Below, piece after piece: positions 1 to 12,928 of a stretch of 64,000 bases of DNA. The DNA is from Novakomyces olei (taxonomy: Eukaryota > Ascomycota > Novakomycetes > Novakomycetales > Novakomycetaceae). Position numbers and translations under genes: made by a program. The stretch lies in the NCBI GenBank assembly GCA_016906335.1, contig JADEYG010000012.1:1-64000 (forward strand), read 5' to 3'. The number at the start of each line of letters is the position of its first letter. Within the stretch, counting starts at the first letter, position 1. The notes beneath the pieces were generated by a model. It saw nothing but the letters and a program-made list of their open reading frames with translations. It searched no databases and was not told the origin of the DNA.

Positions 1-7
1 AACAAAA

Positions 8-118
8 AAAACCAACAAACCAACAAACCAACAAACCAACAAACCAACAAACCAACAAACCAACAAACCAACAAACCAACAAACCAACAAACCAACAAAC
101 CAACAAACCAACAAACCA
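8..118. repeat. 8-bp tandem repeat (AAACCAAC)n
   Basis: About 14 near-perfect copies of an 8-bp unit open the window. It leads straight into the larger satellite block. There is no coding signal. It could be the end of a longer array that continues outside the window; it does not look like the fungal telomere repeat TTAGGG. Confidence 0.9.
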
Positions 119-2440
119 CAACCAATAATCTTCAAATCCTCCAATCTTCCAGTCTTCCAATCTTCCAGTCTTCCAAACAAGCATCCAAAAAGACATTCAA
201 TCAAGCAATCAATAAAACAATTAAACAATCCAAAAACAGCAGCTATCAATTAAGAAACCAATGAATCAATCAGATTTTTTTAATCCAAGTTTTTTGTTTT
301 TTATTTTTCTCAATTTTTAGTTCATTACAAAATTTTAATTCTTTTTTTTTTCTTTTTTTTTTCTTATTTTTTTTCTTGGTATTTTTTGAGGCTCCTCATT
401 TTGTTTTTAGCTGATGAGTAGACGAAAATTCACTGTGAAATTAGTAAAAATATCATAAAAACCTCGAGGAGACTTACACAATATTCTATCTTCCAATCCT
501 CCAATCTTCCAATCTTCCAATCCTCCAATCTTCCAATCTTCCAATCTTCCAATCTTCCAATCCTCCAATCCTCCAATCTTCCAATCCTCCAATCCTCCAA
601 TCCTCCAATCCTCCAATCCTCCAATCCTCCAATCTTCAAATCCTCCAATCTTCCAATCTTCCAATCTTCCAATCTTCCAATCTTCCAAACAAGCATCCAA
701 AAAGACATTCAATCAAGCAATCAATAAAACAATTAAACAATCCAAAAACAGCAGCTATCAATTTAGAAACCAATGAATCAATCAGATTTTTTTAATCCAA
801 GTTTTTTGTTTTTTATTTTTCTCAATTTTTAGTTCATTACAAAATTTTAATTCTTTTTTTTTTCTTATTTTTTTTTCTTTTTTTTTTTTTCTTGGTATTT
901 TTTGAGGCTCCTCATTTTGTTTTTAGTTGATGAGTAGACGAAAATTCACTGTGAAATTAGTAAAAATATCATAAAAACCTCGAGGAGACTTACACAATAT
1001 TCTATCTTCCAATCCTCCAATCTTCCAATCTTCCAAACAAGCATCCAAAAAGACATTCAATCAAGCAATCAATAAAACAATTAAACAATCCAAAAACAGC
1101 AGCTATCAATTAAGAAACCAATGAATCAATCAGATTTTTTTAATCCAAGTTTTTTGTTTTTTATTTTTCTCAATTTTTAGTTCATTACAAAATTTTAATT
1201 CTTTTTTTTTTCTTTTTTTTTTCTTATTTTTTTTCTTGGTATTTTTTGAGGCTCCTCATTTTGTTTTTAGCTGATGAGTAGACGAAAATTCACTGTGAAA
1301 TTAGTAAAAATATCATAAAAACCTCGAGGAGACTTACACAATATTCTATCTTCCAATCCTCCAATCCTCCAATCTTCCAATCCTCCAATCTTCCAATCCT
1401 CCAATCCTCCAATCCTCCAATCCTCCAATCCTCCAATCTTCAAATCCTCCAATCTTCCAGTCTTCCAATCTTCCAAACAAGCATCCAAAAAGACATTCAA
1501 TCAAGCAATCAATAAAACAATTAAACAATCCAAAAACAGCAGCTATCAATTAAGAAACCAATGAATCAATCAGATTTTTTTAATCCAAGTTTTTTGTTTT
1601 TTATTTTTTTCAATTTTTAGTTCATTACAAAATTTTAATTCTTTTTTTTTCTTATTTTTTTTTCTTTTTTTTTTTTCTTGGTATTTTTTGAGGCTCCTCA
1701 TTTTGTTTTTAGTTGATGAGTAGACGAGAATTCACTGTGAAATTAGTAAAAATATCATAAAAACCTCGAGGAGACTTACACAATATTCTATCTTCCAATC
1801 CTCCAATCCTCCAATCCTCCAATCCTCCAATCCTCCAATCTTCAAATCCTCCAATCTTCCAGTCTTCCAATCTTCCAGTCTTCCAAACAAGCATCCAAAA
1901 AGACATTCAATCAAGCAATCAATAAAACAATTAAACAATCCAAAAACAGCAGCTATCAATTAAGAAACCAATGAATCAATCAGATTTTTTTAATCCAAGT
2001 TTTTTGTTTTTTATTTTTTTCAATTTTTAGTTCATTACAAAATTTTAATTCTTTTTTTTTTCTTATTTTTTTTTCTTTTTTTTTTTTTTCTTGGTATTTT
2101 TTGAGGCTCCTCATTTTGTTTTTAGTTGATGAGTAGACGAGAATTCACTGTGAAATTAGTAAAAATATCATAAAAACCTCGAAGAGACTTACACAATATC
2201 CTATCTTCCAATCCTCCAATCCTCCAATCCTCCAATCTTCCAATCCTCCAATCTTCCAATCCTCCAATCCTCCAATCTTCCAATCCTCCAATCCTCCAAT
2301 CCTCCAATCCTCCAATCTTCCAAGCAAGCATCCAAAAAGACATTCAATCAAGCAATCAATAAAACAATCCAAAAAAAGCATCCATCGATCAAGAAATCAA
2401 TCAAGAAATCTAGCAAACAATCAAAATTTTTTAATCCAAG
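119..2440. repeat. Higher-order satellite with embedded 8-bp minisatellite
   Basis: Six copies of a composite unit start near 175, 687, 1035, 1475, 1885 and 2322 (each marked by AAACAAGCATCC or a close variant). Each unit has an AT-rich part with long T tracts, a conserved stretch ending near ACCTCGAGGAGACTTACAC, and a variable array of CTTCCAAT/CCTCCAAT 8-mers. Unit length varies from about 350 to 510 bp because the 8-mer count differs. Reverse-strand reading frames of the form LEDWKIGG arise only because an 8-bp repeat leaves all three frames open; I do not regard them as genes. Five of the units carry a hammerhead-like motif (see findings). Confidence 0.9.
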
Positions 2441-2470
2441 TTTCTCGTTTATTATTATTATTATTTTTTT

Positions 2471-4051
2471 TTACATTCCAAAGTTTATATCTTTTTTTTT
2501 CCCTTTTATGTCAATTTTAAACACTCGGTCGGGTGTTTCCATCAGGTTTCCGTGAACCATCTCTTTTTTCCATCCTGTAACCCCTTCATTTGCGCACTCT
2601 TCGCTTCGATATTTCAGAGCTGAAAATCGTTGCAGTACCCTTGATGCATATACTTTCAGCTCTTCCGTAGAACCTGGCTCTTCTTTCCTAATTTCTTCCC
2701 AGTCATTTGGGCATAAAATACTCCGAACTAGAGGGTCTGTATTATTTTGTATCGTTGAGGAAAGCAATTCTGGCTTTTCCTGGGCAACCGACTGCGGCTG
2801 TCTTCTCAGCTCTGCCAGTCTTTCTGGTTCTAGTATTCTAATGTTGCTGCGAGCATAATTGGCCTTGAGCTTTTGTCTAATGAGAGCATCCTCTTCAGCC
2901 TGCTTTTCATCCCGCTTTTCATCCGCGATCCTTCCCTCTAAAATGCTCTTTCTTGCAGCTTCGAGTCGAGCATAGACACGTTTACACTCTGGACTCACAG
3001 GGGCACACCTCTTCTGGTCTTCCCCCGCCATTGCTTGAGTTTTTCGTTCTTCCTCCAGTCTTTCTGGTTCTAGTATTCTAATGTTGCTGCGAGCATAATT
3101 GGCCTTGAGCTTTTGTCTAATGAGAGCATCCTCTTCAGCCTGCTTTTCATCCCGCTTTTCATCCGCGATCCTTCCCTCTAAAATGCTCTTTCTTGCAGCT
3201 TCGAGTCGAGCATAGACACGTTTACACTCTGGACTCACAGGGGCACACCTCTTCTGGTCTTCCCCCGCCATTGCTTGAGTTTTTCGTTCTTCCTCCAGTC
3301 TTTCTGGTTCTCGTATTCTAGGGTTGCTGCGAGCATAAATGGCCTCGAGCTTTTGTTTAATGAGAGCATCCTGTTCAGCCTGCTTTTCATCCCGCTTTTT
3401 ATCCGCGATCCTTCCCTCCAAAATGCTCTTTCTTGCAGCTTCGAGTCGAGCATAGACACGTGTACACTCTAGACTCACAGGGGCACACCTCTTCTGGTCT
3501 TCCTCTGCCATTGCTTGAGTTTTTCGTTCGTCCTCCAGTCTTTCCCGGGCTTGCCTTGCCTTGTGCTCTTGCTCCGCCTTAAGCTTTTGCTGCTGCAAGG
3601 CATTCCGCTCGGCAACTTTGGCCTTAATCTCGTTTGTAATTCGTTCCGTCTCGCGCTTTTGTCTCGTTTCCTAATATTGTTAACGCTTGAAGACAATCAG
3701 TTTTCTTACAATTTCGGCTAACCGATCTGCCTCTTCCTGGGCAGCCCGTCTTCTTCGGTAGGCGTGCAGCTCCTTTCCACATTCTTGAGCTTCGAGCATA
3801 ATCTGTTCTAATGCTCTAATAGTTGTTTTCTGGTAGTCCGAAACTGCTTTCATCCACCGCGAGAGTTCGTCCCGATCGAACTCTACAGTTTCCCTTTCGA
3901 CTGTAGCCTCGTTGGCTTTACGATAGCATTTCGCGTTCTCTGTTTTATTAGACTTAAGAACACCGATAAATCCCTTACCGTGACGCTCTACCAAAATAAG
4001 TACAATCAGGAAAAAATTAAGAACCAGCATCGAGCAAGCGAAGTATGACAT
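2471..4051 (-). CDS. Repeat-bearing coiled-coil protein with N-terminal membrane anchor
   Basis: Two exons, 4051-3710 and 3670-2471, flank a 39-nt GT-AG intron (donor GTAAGA, branch-like GTTAAC, acceptor TTAG); joined they give 513 residues. Residues about 5-21 are strongly hydrophobic, a probable signal anchor or single membrane segment. The rest is very rich in Glu, Lys, Arg, Ala and Gln, as in long coiled coils. Three tandem 80-residue repeats fill the middle, each with a conserved pair of Cys about a dozen residues apart (KRCAPVSPEC). I recognise no family. The last 95 residues are less repetitive. The N-terminal hydrophobic stretch could instead be a signal peptide. Function is unknown. 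Confidence 0.7.
2821..3540 (-). repeat. Three tandem 240-bp in-frame repeats
   Basis: Units 2821-3060 and 3061-3300 are identical base for base by direct reading. The third, 3301-3540, differs at several sites. The unit is exactly 80 codons, so copy number can change without shifting the frame of the host coding region. Confidence 0.95.
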
Positions 4052-4098
4052 CTTGTCTGATGAATGGCAAAAGGACGTAAATCTCTTTCAAAATATCA

Positions 4099-4358
4099 AT
4101 TGTTGTTTTTCTGAAGGCGCTGTTGTTTTTCTGAAGGCGTTGTTGTTTTTCTGAGGGCGTTGTTGTTTTTCTGAGGGCGTTGTTGTTTTTCTGAGGGCGT
4201 TGTTGTTTTTCTGAGGGCGTTGTTGTTTTTCTGAGGGCGTTGTTGTTTTTCTGAGGGCGTTGTTGTTTTTCTGAGGGCGTTGTTGTTTTTCTGAGGGCGT
4301 TGTTGTTTTTCTGAGGGCGTTGTTGTTTTTCTGAGGGCGTTGTTGTTTTCCTGAGGGC
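4099..4358. repeat. 20-bp minisatellite, about 13 copies
   Basis: The unit TGTTGTTTTTCTGAGGGCGT is repeated almost perfectly, with small variants at both ends. It lies 50-310 bp upstream of the start codon of the reverse-strand coiled-coil gene, so it occupies that gene's promoter or 5' leader. A reverse-strand frame of NNNALRKTTT-type repeats runs through it, which is expected for a 20-bp unit without stops and is not evidence of a gene. Confidence 0.92.
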
Positions 4359-5761
4359 GCGCTCTGGCCTTTACGCGCCTCAAGAGGTTTTTATTTATTG
4401 CACACGAATACGCGGTAACGTCACGTTCTGCTATATGATTGGTCATTTTTACTTTTGCTGCACTTTTAATTACTTGGCAAGAGCATTAAGATGATTTAAA
4501 TTATCGCAAAAAAGGAATACGCGATCACGTGACATTACTTAATATTTCGCCCAACTGAAGTCTTCTCGCCGAAAATATTAATTAATAAAAATTAAATATG
4601 AAAACAAATTATTGTTTTATGTAGATCCCCGTAGATCCCCGATGTACAGTAAATATTTCTGTGATCAATCAATTGCTGGACTTTTTTTGTGAGTTCTGAG
4701 CATAGGAATTAATTTTAGTAAAAGATTATATGTCTAAGCATCAAGCATTAGTATCAAATAGAAGTTTCGGTACGGCATAGTTGATTTATAAAATCTATTT
4801 GAATTTCAGAATTAAGACACTTCAAATTAAGTGCGGCAGGATCAATGATGATTCCTCAATGATGATTTATATAATGCTCTTGTCCAGCGACTGAGCTACA
4901 GGAAAGTTCCAAGTAACAATATTAGCATAAGTACCAATGGCAACATGGTTTACTTCGCGAATGTGAATTAACGCAGCGCTTCAGTATACTTAAAAAGACA
5001 GATATCATACTTCTAAGCTGCAGATACGTAGCCATGTATGATGGCTACGTAATACATTGTCGTAAACATAGGTTGAAATTTATTCTTATGGTAGAATTGA
5101 ATAAAATAGAAACTCACGATTGCTTTAGCTGAATCTCCCGAAGGGTATGAGGGTTCGCTTGGGCTATATATATAACTATGTATCTTTGAGTGAGGTCCTG
5201 TAAAGCTGAAGTCAAACAACTGCCACTCATGGTAGGTTTATGGTAGGTTTATGGTAGGTTTTGTCTTAATCGGTGAGTGAGTCGGCAGGTGTATTATAAT
5301 ATAGGGGATAATAGATTCATATTTCAACTATTTCAACATACATAAAACCCTGGTCGGAATTAAAGAGATCTGGATATTAGAGTATTTATTGTACACATTT
5401 GAGGTCTAATGTTTTATACTCATGTCAGGTAAAAAAAAGCGAATATAAATATGATATCGGACTGTTCTGTAAAAAGTTCGTCAATGAAGAATAATGGAAG
5501 CTGTTATGTTATTATTAATTGGTTGCAATTTGACAAAATTCAAATACCAATGCTCACAATTCAATGTTCATGCTTCAGAATTAGCATCGCACATATACTT
5601 GATTTACGAATAAACTCTGATAAGGTAGGTTAATAAACGAAAATAGAGTGTACGTATATCGCCCCATAAAATGGGTCACTGTTTCTCGAGTAGATATATC
5701 TATTTTCCTGTACGTATTTTGTAAATAGAGAAAAAGAAAAGTGGATCGAAACTCAAAAGCC
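4359..5761. other. Intergenic, no gene seen
   Basis: This is an AT-rich divergent spacer between the coiled-coil gene (reverse) and the PQ-loop gene (forward). It contains short direct repeats (GTAGATCCCC twice near 4622; TATGGTAGGTT three times near 5229) and a CACGTG-like E-box near 4525. The short open frames here have no recognisable similarity and poor coding character. Confidence 0.6.
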
Positions 5762-7234
5762 ATGATGGAGATCACAAGGCAAGATGTATCGGGAATGTTT
5801 GGGTACGAATACAACAATGCCATTTTGACTGCTCAGCTGTCTGATATTTATTGCATCGTGCCAAACTCTAACATCTTAGGGCGATTTCTATTGCCTGCTG
5901 GATAGTGGGTACGGAATAAGTGCTCGTCTTTTCACGGTTCTAATCAGCAGTTTTGATGCCTCAAGTTTATGAAAACTGGAAAAACAAAAAGTAAGTGTTT
6001 GGGTGTTCTTGGGTTGTTGTTGCTCTTGACAAACAAAAGAAATGAAATTTCTTAATCATACCGAATTACTCACGTTCTCCTATTTGTGACCTTTTTATCA
6101 TTTTTTATCAAATGGATTGGAATTCTGACGTGTCCAGTGCGGACGGTATTTCTTTGGCATTTCTTCTTGTATGGCTTGTGGGCGACCTTCTTAATTTTGC
6201 TGGAAGTTTCTTTGGGGGGTTGATCGGCTCTGTAGTTATCACCGCCCTGTACTTTATGTTTTCCGACTCTGTTATTGTTAGTCAGGTTGTATACTATCAG
6301 TATTTTGCCGAACCTCACCCTTTACACCACCACCACCACCACCACCACTATCATGCTCAGCATAGCGAAGCTACAGAGTCAGAGTCCCTTCTTCATCGCC
6401 AGCAAAGTGCTACTTCTACTAATGCCTCGAACCGACGAATTGCTCGACGCCGGAGAGCGATCACAATGAATACTCTCTCTGTCGTTCTGGTTGTCGTATT
6501 TGGTACCTTGGGTTTTTTAATCTCTAAAATACAACGAGATACTGGTCCACAACTGTTTGCGGTTGAACCAAAAATATCGGAAAGTGCAACAGTCCTCGGT
6601 TACCTTAGTGCCGCATTGTATCGTAAGCAGCTAAATTTGAGGAGAGATTGGCCAAACTAAACAGACAGTATTTGCTCGGGTTCCTCAAATTTACAAGAAC
6701 TATAAGAACAAGTCAACAGAAGGTAATTTTGTTTCGATTTAAAACCTACTCTTGAAAAGCTTGCGCATTTGCGTTCTCGATTGAATGCTTCATCAGTATT
6801 CCATTAGTATTGCATTTCTGAATAATGATGTTCCTATGCTATTCTTGCTTGAATTTTAATACCTTTTTGATTATTTTCCGATTTTTATTTGGGTTTATGA
6901 AACTCACTTTTCGGCTGTCAGTTAGTATCCATTTGAAAAAGCCAATTTTATTTCATTTTCACTCATCAAACTAACAATCAGGCCTTGCTATTCTATTCTT
7001 TGTCTTCTCAGTTCTTGGAAACGTGGCGTACGCTCTCAGCATTTTATTTTACAGCACGGAGCACAGCTATGTTATACGCAACGTGCCTTGGCTTATTGGA
7101 AGTCTAGGAACACTTGCCCTGGACTTTACGGTATATTTATATGTCGTAGATTCACTTGCTGAGATTCTATCTAGATTTTTGCGCAGTTCGCGATTTATAT
7201 GGAGCCAGATGATGATTCTGATGCCGAGGAATAG
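5762..7234 (+). CDS. PQ-loop vacuolar/lysosomal amino-acid transporter (Ypq1/PQLC2-like)
   Basis: Seven exons: 5762-5802, 5880-5908, 5951-5990, 6138-6622, 6669-6722, 6982-7130 and 7187-7234. All junctions are GT-AG and the frame is kept. The product has two PQ-loop repeats. The first contains MPQVYENW and ADGISLAFL, the second RVPQIYKNYKNKSTEG; both have the Pro-Gln pair that names the family. Seven membrane helices are expected. Between the repeats lies a hydrophilic loop with an eight-His tract encoded by CAC repeats and an Arg-rich patch. Family members (yeast Ypq1-3, human PQLC2) export cationic amino acids from the vacuole or lysosome. The acidic tail (EPDDDSDAEE) depends on the last 56-nt intron being spliced. 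Exon 2 is a 29-nt microexon. The start could also be the next in-frame ATG at 5765. Confidence 0.85.
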
Positions 7235-7838
7235 ACTTTTTTTATCCTTAGATCCCAGCATTAGATCCTAAACGAATGGCTCGTGCTGTAAACTTTGGTG
7301 TTTAAACAGTCCTCTTCTAAGTTTGTTGCGATAAGGGACTAGCTGCTTTATTATGGACTTGACGGAATGATTTTGTTGTAATATTATTGATAATACTATC
7401 TACATACATCGCAAATAAATAATTAAATAGACTAATTAGATCTCTTAAACTTTGATTGTAATAGAAATTAAATCACTGAATGCTTCGTGGTTATTTTATT
7501 GCTCTGGAAATTTGCGTTTAATTGTTAATGCGATAATTTTAAGGAAGCCATTTACAATTGCCCAGATGTACACGTGATTCACCAGTTTTCTGCGTTAATT
7601 TAGGACATAATATCAATCGAAACGAATTACATCATTTACGCTCAACATACGGTGGGCAAATAGAAACATGAAACATTAAAATTAACAGTATATCGCAATC
7701 TATAGTGTCAGCGTGGTCAATCGCTTATACTATAGGTCCAAATTTTATATCTCACAAATACATAAATTTTAGACCTGAATTATATCATTATTCTGTACAG
7801 TACTCGAAAATATTTCAAATTTAAAGGCAGCAGAAACC
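7235..7838. other. Intergenic, no gene seen
   Basis: This is AT-rich spacer holding the 3' end of the PQ-loop transcript and the promoter of the methionine aminopeptidase gene. I see no conserved element beyond A/T tracts. Confidence 0.6.
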
Positions 7839-9375
<1,537 letters not shown>

Positions 9376-9772
9376 GTTTCAAGTGTACTTCCTTGTAGTG
9401 TTATTAATCCTAGTTGTCGCCTACACAAATTCCTATATACTTTAAAAACAGTTTTACTCCTGCTCTTAACATATACACTGTTATTTTTTAAAAAAATATT
9501 TTTCTTTTTGTCAGAAGCGCTCTCCAAGTTTTGTTTAGATGTACGCGTTATCCAATCCCTTTTGGTCAGGTAAACTTAGTTTCAGACATCAGGGCTTCTA
9601 GTGACAAATTTCATGGGAGACTAAGGATTAAAGTACACAAGTCAGACAATGAAACATTCACTTTTCAATTAGACAATATACTGGCTAGCACTCACTCGAT
9701 TGATACAATAACCCCTTGTTCTAACCTGTAAAAGGGTCTGAGATTGAACGAATGCAGATTGTACCCAAGTCA
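9376..9772. other. Convergent intergenic spacer
   Basis: This short stretch lies between two convergent genes and contains A/T runs that could serve in 3'-end formation. A 66-codon open frame at 9531-9731 shows no similarity I recognise. Confidence 0.55.
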
Positions 9773-10902
9773 CTAAAAGAAAAAATATGCCAGAAAGAAA
9801 GCAGCCAAGCACAGGGCAGCCACAATCTGCACGGGAATGCCTTCTGAAGCCGGTGGCTTGACCGAAGTAGCCTCAGCGGAAGATGAGCCCGAAGCCACGC
9901 GGCGTGTGCTATCGGCTACAGCAGCATCATTTTTACGCTGCCGTAGCTGTGCCTGTTGCAATTCTTGCTGCAGTCTCCGAATCTCTGCTTGTGCAGAGGA
10001 AATATCAGTAGGGCCAGCAGCAGAAGACGGGCCTGACGTCTTGTCCTGGGAAGTTGGTATGCTTTTCTCGGGAACCGGTCCCGGCGTTTCTCCGCCATCT
10101 TTTGGGGCGTTCTCAAATTGCTCCGATACCTAATATTAGGAACCCATACTAAAATATATAGTTGAGAAATGAAAAGTTTTATGGAAGAGTTACATCAGGC
10201 TGAGTAGTATCCCCGGCATTAGAAGCAGCACCAAAAGTAGCAGGGTCTATATGATGTCCGCCAGTTTCTGAAGGAGGGAAAATGACGCATCGAATTTTCT
10301 TTTCCCGTATCTCGTCTTTAAATTGCTTTTCCGCACGTGCCCACTGGTGATTAGAGAAGGAGCGTAAAGAAAATACAACAAAACAAAGATATAAGGAGAA
10401 TGATGAGAGTTTAAGACACTCAAAACCAACCAGAATAATGGATATTCAAAAAAAGAGAAAGCGGCCATGAGAATAATGTGTCCAAATACATAAAACCGAT
10501 AGCAAGACATACCAGATCCTGAATCGCTTCGGACTCTCGATCCGCCGTAATGGGTAGAGACTGCACAAGAAATTTGTCTTTGCAACGGAAGTCTGCGGGT
10601 GGATCTTCTTTCATTGCTTGCAGCAGAACTGGCAAACGTTAGCACATAGAAATAGATCGCGAAATAGAGAAAGTATGGCGAAAGAGCACGCCTGACGTCG
10701 TCCAAGACTTACTTTGAATCTCGACAGTCTGACCAGGCTCAATACGACCAGAGTTTGGCCGAACGCAATACTGGCGCGGTGCAGTCGTCTTTAGCTTGAA
10801 GGCAACAGGCTGTTGATTCGGATTACGGACGGACAATGATTCTTCCACCATGGTCGTGAGAGGTCTATGGAAACCGATCTGCGACGGACACTCGACCGAC
10901 AT
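9773..10902 (-). CDS. VAP/Scs2-type MSP-domain ER membrane protein
   Basis: Four exons (10902-10713, 10628-10513, 10343-10194, 10129-9773) give 270 residues. An N-terminal major sperm protein domain (about residues 1-125) carries the family signature VAFKLKTTAP followed by YCVRPNSGRIEPG, and later LLQAMKEDPP and KDKFLVQS. A linker rich in Pro/Ser/Gly, a predicted coiled coil (about 215-235) and a C-terminal hydrophobic anchor ending in AYFFF follow. VAP proteins sit in the ER and tether it to other membranes by binding FFAT motifs in lipid-transfer proteins; yeast Scs2 also affects phospholipid regulation. An in-frame upstream ATG at 10938 exists, but SVEC.. begins the domain in the usual way, so 10902 is preferred. 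Confidence 0.92.
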
Positions 10903-11904
10903 AATGGCAAGTTGCGTTTTTAAATGGCACGAAATCACAACCTTGATGAGCCCGCGTCTGAGAATAAAGAAGTGTCGTCACGGGACACGTACTACGCAGA
11001 TTGATTCCGACGGCTGTGCTAATAAGTCTATAATAATATGGACTAAAATATAACAACATAAACTATACACAGAATGTGCCGCCATTCATTCGTTATACGG
11101 AGGATGTTTTTATAAATTTTATCGTCGCTAAATAAGAGTAAGATTACTATGCGTGAAAAACGCCAAATGGTTTCTAGTTCGCCTAAATACATTTGGTTCA
11201 GTTCACAGATAAAAGCTCGCTTTACTTCCGGCGTTCTCTCCTTACATTTTGATTTAAAATTTTATTTCTGAACTACTACTGCCTTGATTATTTTCACTTA
11301 TTCGGGGTACTGCGTTGTGTCGATCCAATTATGTATGCAACTCGTTTGCCATACGTTCTTTATGAGTGTAAGAATTATGCTTATCTTTTGCGGATTAGAT
11401 GAAAACCATGGAAGTATTAGATTGAATATCTCTCCATAGTCCCCCTGTATATATATCGTCATTGGTTTATACGCACTATGCGTGACATATATTATAGCAT
11501 TCAAACGGAGCCAAAGGTGTGCACGGCAAGCTGTCAAACTGTAATCTAGCCGCACCAAAATTGAGCAAAGCCATTATTTGTCTTTTGTACGAATACAAGG
11601 AACAGCTGGAACGACTCGATATTGTGTATCTACGGTTCGCACGTTCAATTCCTTGCAAGATCTACGCGATTGGGCTTATCAACTGTTACAGAATCTGACA
11701 ACGGTGACTAATGTAAGCGTGCATGCCAATTTGTTTTCTAATCAAAGGAGTACCAAGATCCGTTTATCGAGCGACGTTTGTGGTCCCCTGGACCGATCGA
11801 GTTTGCCCACATTTTCTCTATTTTTACACCAATTGTACCCTAGGATATAAAGTGAATTGCCGCGCAAGAAAGCTATTATTTTGTTTTAAAGCTTAAAATA
11901 AGAA
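10903..11904. promoter_or_regulatory. Divergent promoter region, VAP gene / UBX gene
   Basis: These 1.0 kb separate two divergent genes. Several short open frames occur on both strands but none resembles a known protein. Specific regulatory sites cannot be assigned from sequence alone. Confidence 0.5.
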
Positions 11905-12928
11905 ATGGCACAAGAGCACGATAAAGCTGTGGATGGAAACCTTCGCGAAGCGACAGCAGCGGAATGGCACGCTGTAAAAGATGGGCAATCGGAGCCATCG
12001 ATTCCTGAAGAGGAGGTAAGCAAGGAAAGATAATAAGTGTAAATGTTTTACGAGAAACGAAACTGAAGAGCATCACTCTGCGAAATGAGGCCAAAATACA
12101 GCAGGTGCAGAACTCCTCATTCTGGAAACAGATGTTTAAGGCTGAAATTTGATCATATCAAATAAACATATGTCAAGACGAATAGAGAATTAAAAAAATA
12201 TCTTGGGTGAAGTCAAATTCTAATTTTACAGACGCGGCCTTTAACTGAAGAGGAGAAAGCACAAAAGTTATCTTTACTTAGAGAGCGACTGGCTGCAAAA
12301 CGAGCTCAAGAAGCCCGTGACGATGCGCAGCGACAGCGTGAAAACGAAGTTATTCGACGAAAAGCAGACGCAGATTCGGCTCGTGCTATTGAAGATCAAA
12401 AACGTCAAGCGATACTTCGAGAAGCAGAAAAGCAGAAAAGGCAGCGCCGTGAAGACCAGTTAGCCCGACAACGAGTAAAGGATCAAATAGAGGAGGACAA
12501 GGCTGCCCGTCGGGCCCAGCAGGAGAATGATAAGAGATTGCGGGAGCAGTCAATGGGCAATGAACAAGCTCAAATCCAAGACAATAAGAAACCAGTGACT
12601 GAGCAGCAAAGCACCTCTCAAGATCAGCCACAAGAAAGAAAGCAGCAACCGACAGAAACACGTTTGCAGCTGCGGGTCACGGGGAAGGCTCCAGTGGTGG
12701 TAAAGGTCCCCGTAACTTTTACGCTTCTGCAGGTGGCAGATCAAGTGCAGGGATCTACTGGTATTGCATCTCAAAGTGCTCGTTTTACGACTACGTTTCC
12801 GCGCAAAACTTTTGCTGGTGCAGATTTGGAAAAGAATCTTGTAGATTTAGGTACTGACATGCTTTCAAATAAAAAGGCTAACAAATATCTTAGGATTAGT
12901 ACCTTCTGCCGCGCTTATAATGGAATAA
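11905..12928 (+). CDS. UBX-domain protein (UBXN1-like, probable Cdc48 cofactor)
   Basis: Exons 11905-12015, 12232-12850 and 12894-12928 give 254 residues. A TRPLTEEEK motif near residue 38 begins a long charged helix (about 45-145), as in UBXN1/SAKS1-type proteins. A Gln-rich linker leads to a C-terminal UBX domain (about 178-254) with FPRKTF in the position of the FPR loop that contacts Cdc48/p97. The last 12 residues, ending in LVPSAALIME, come from a small final exon after a 43-nt intron; without splicing the UBX fold would lose its last strand. No N-terminal UBA domain is seen, unlike animal UBXN1. The probable role is linking Cdc48 to ubiquitinated substrates. Confidence 0.88.

Noticed and set aside
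407-2381. Reverse-strand open frames of LEDWKIGG repeats
   Set aside because: An 8-bp repeat without stop codons opens all frames; frames overlap each other and end at random in the AT-rich part of each unit. No protein family matches.
4099-4358. CRISPR-like array
   Set aside because: The 20-bp units are contiguous with no unique spacers, and the genome is eukaryotic.
4096-4446. 116-codon frame of NNNALRKTTT-type repeats
   Set aside because: It is produced by a 20-bp minisatellite in which all frames are open. No similarity outside the repeat.
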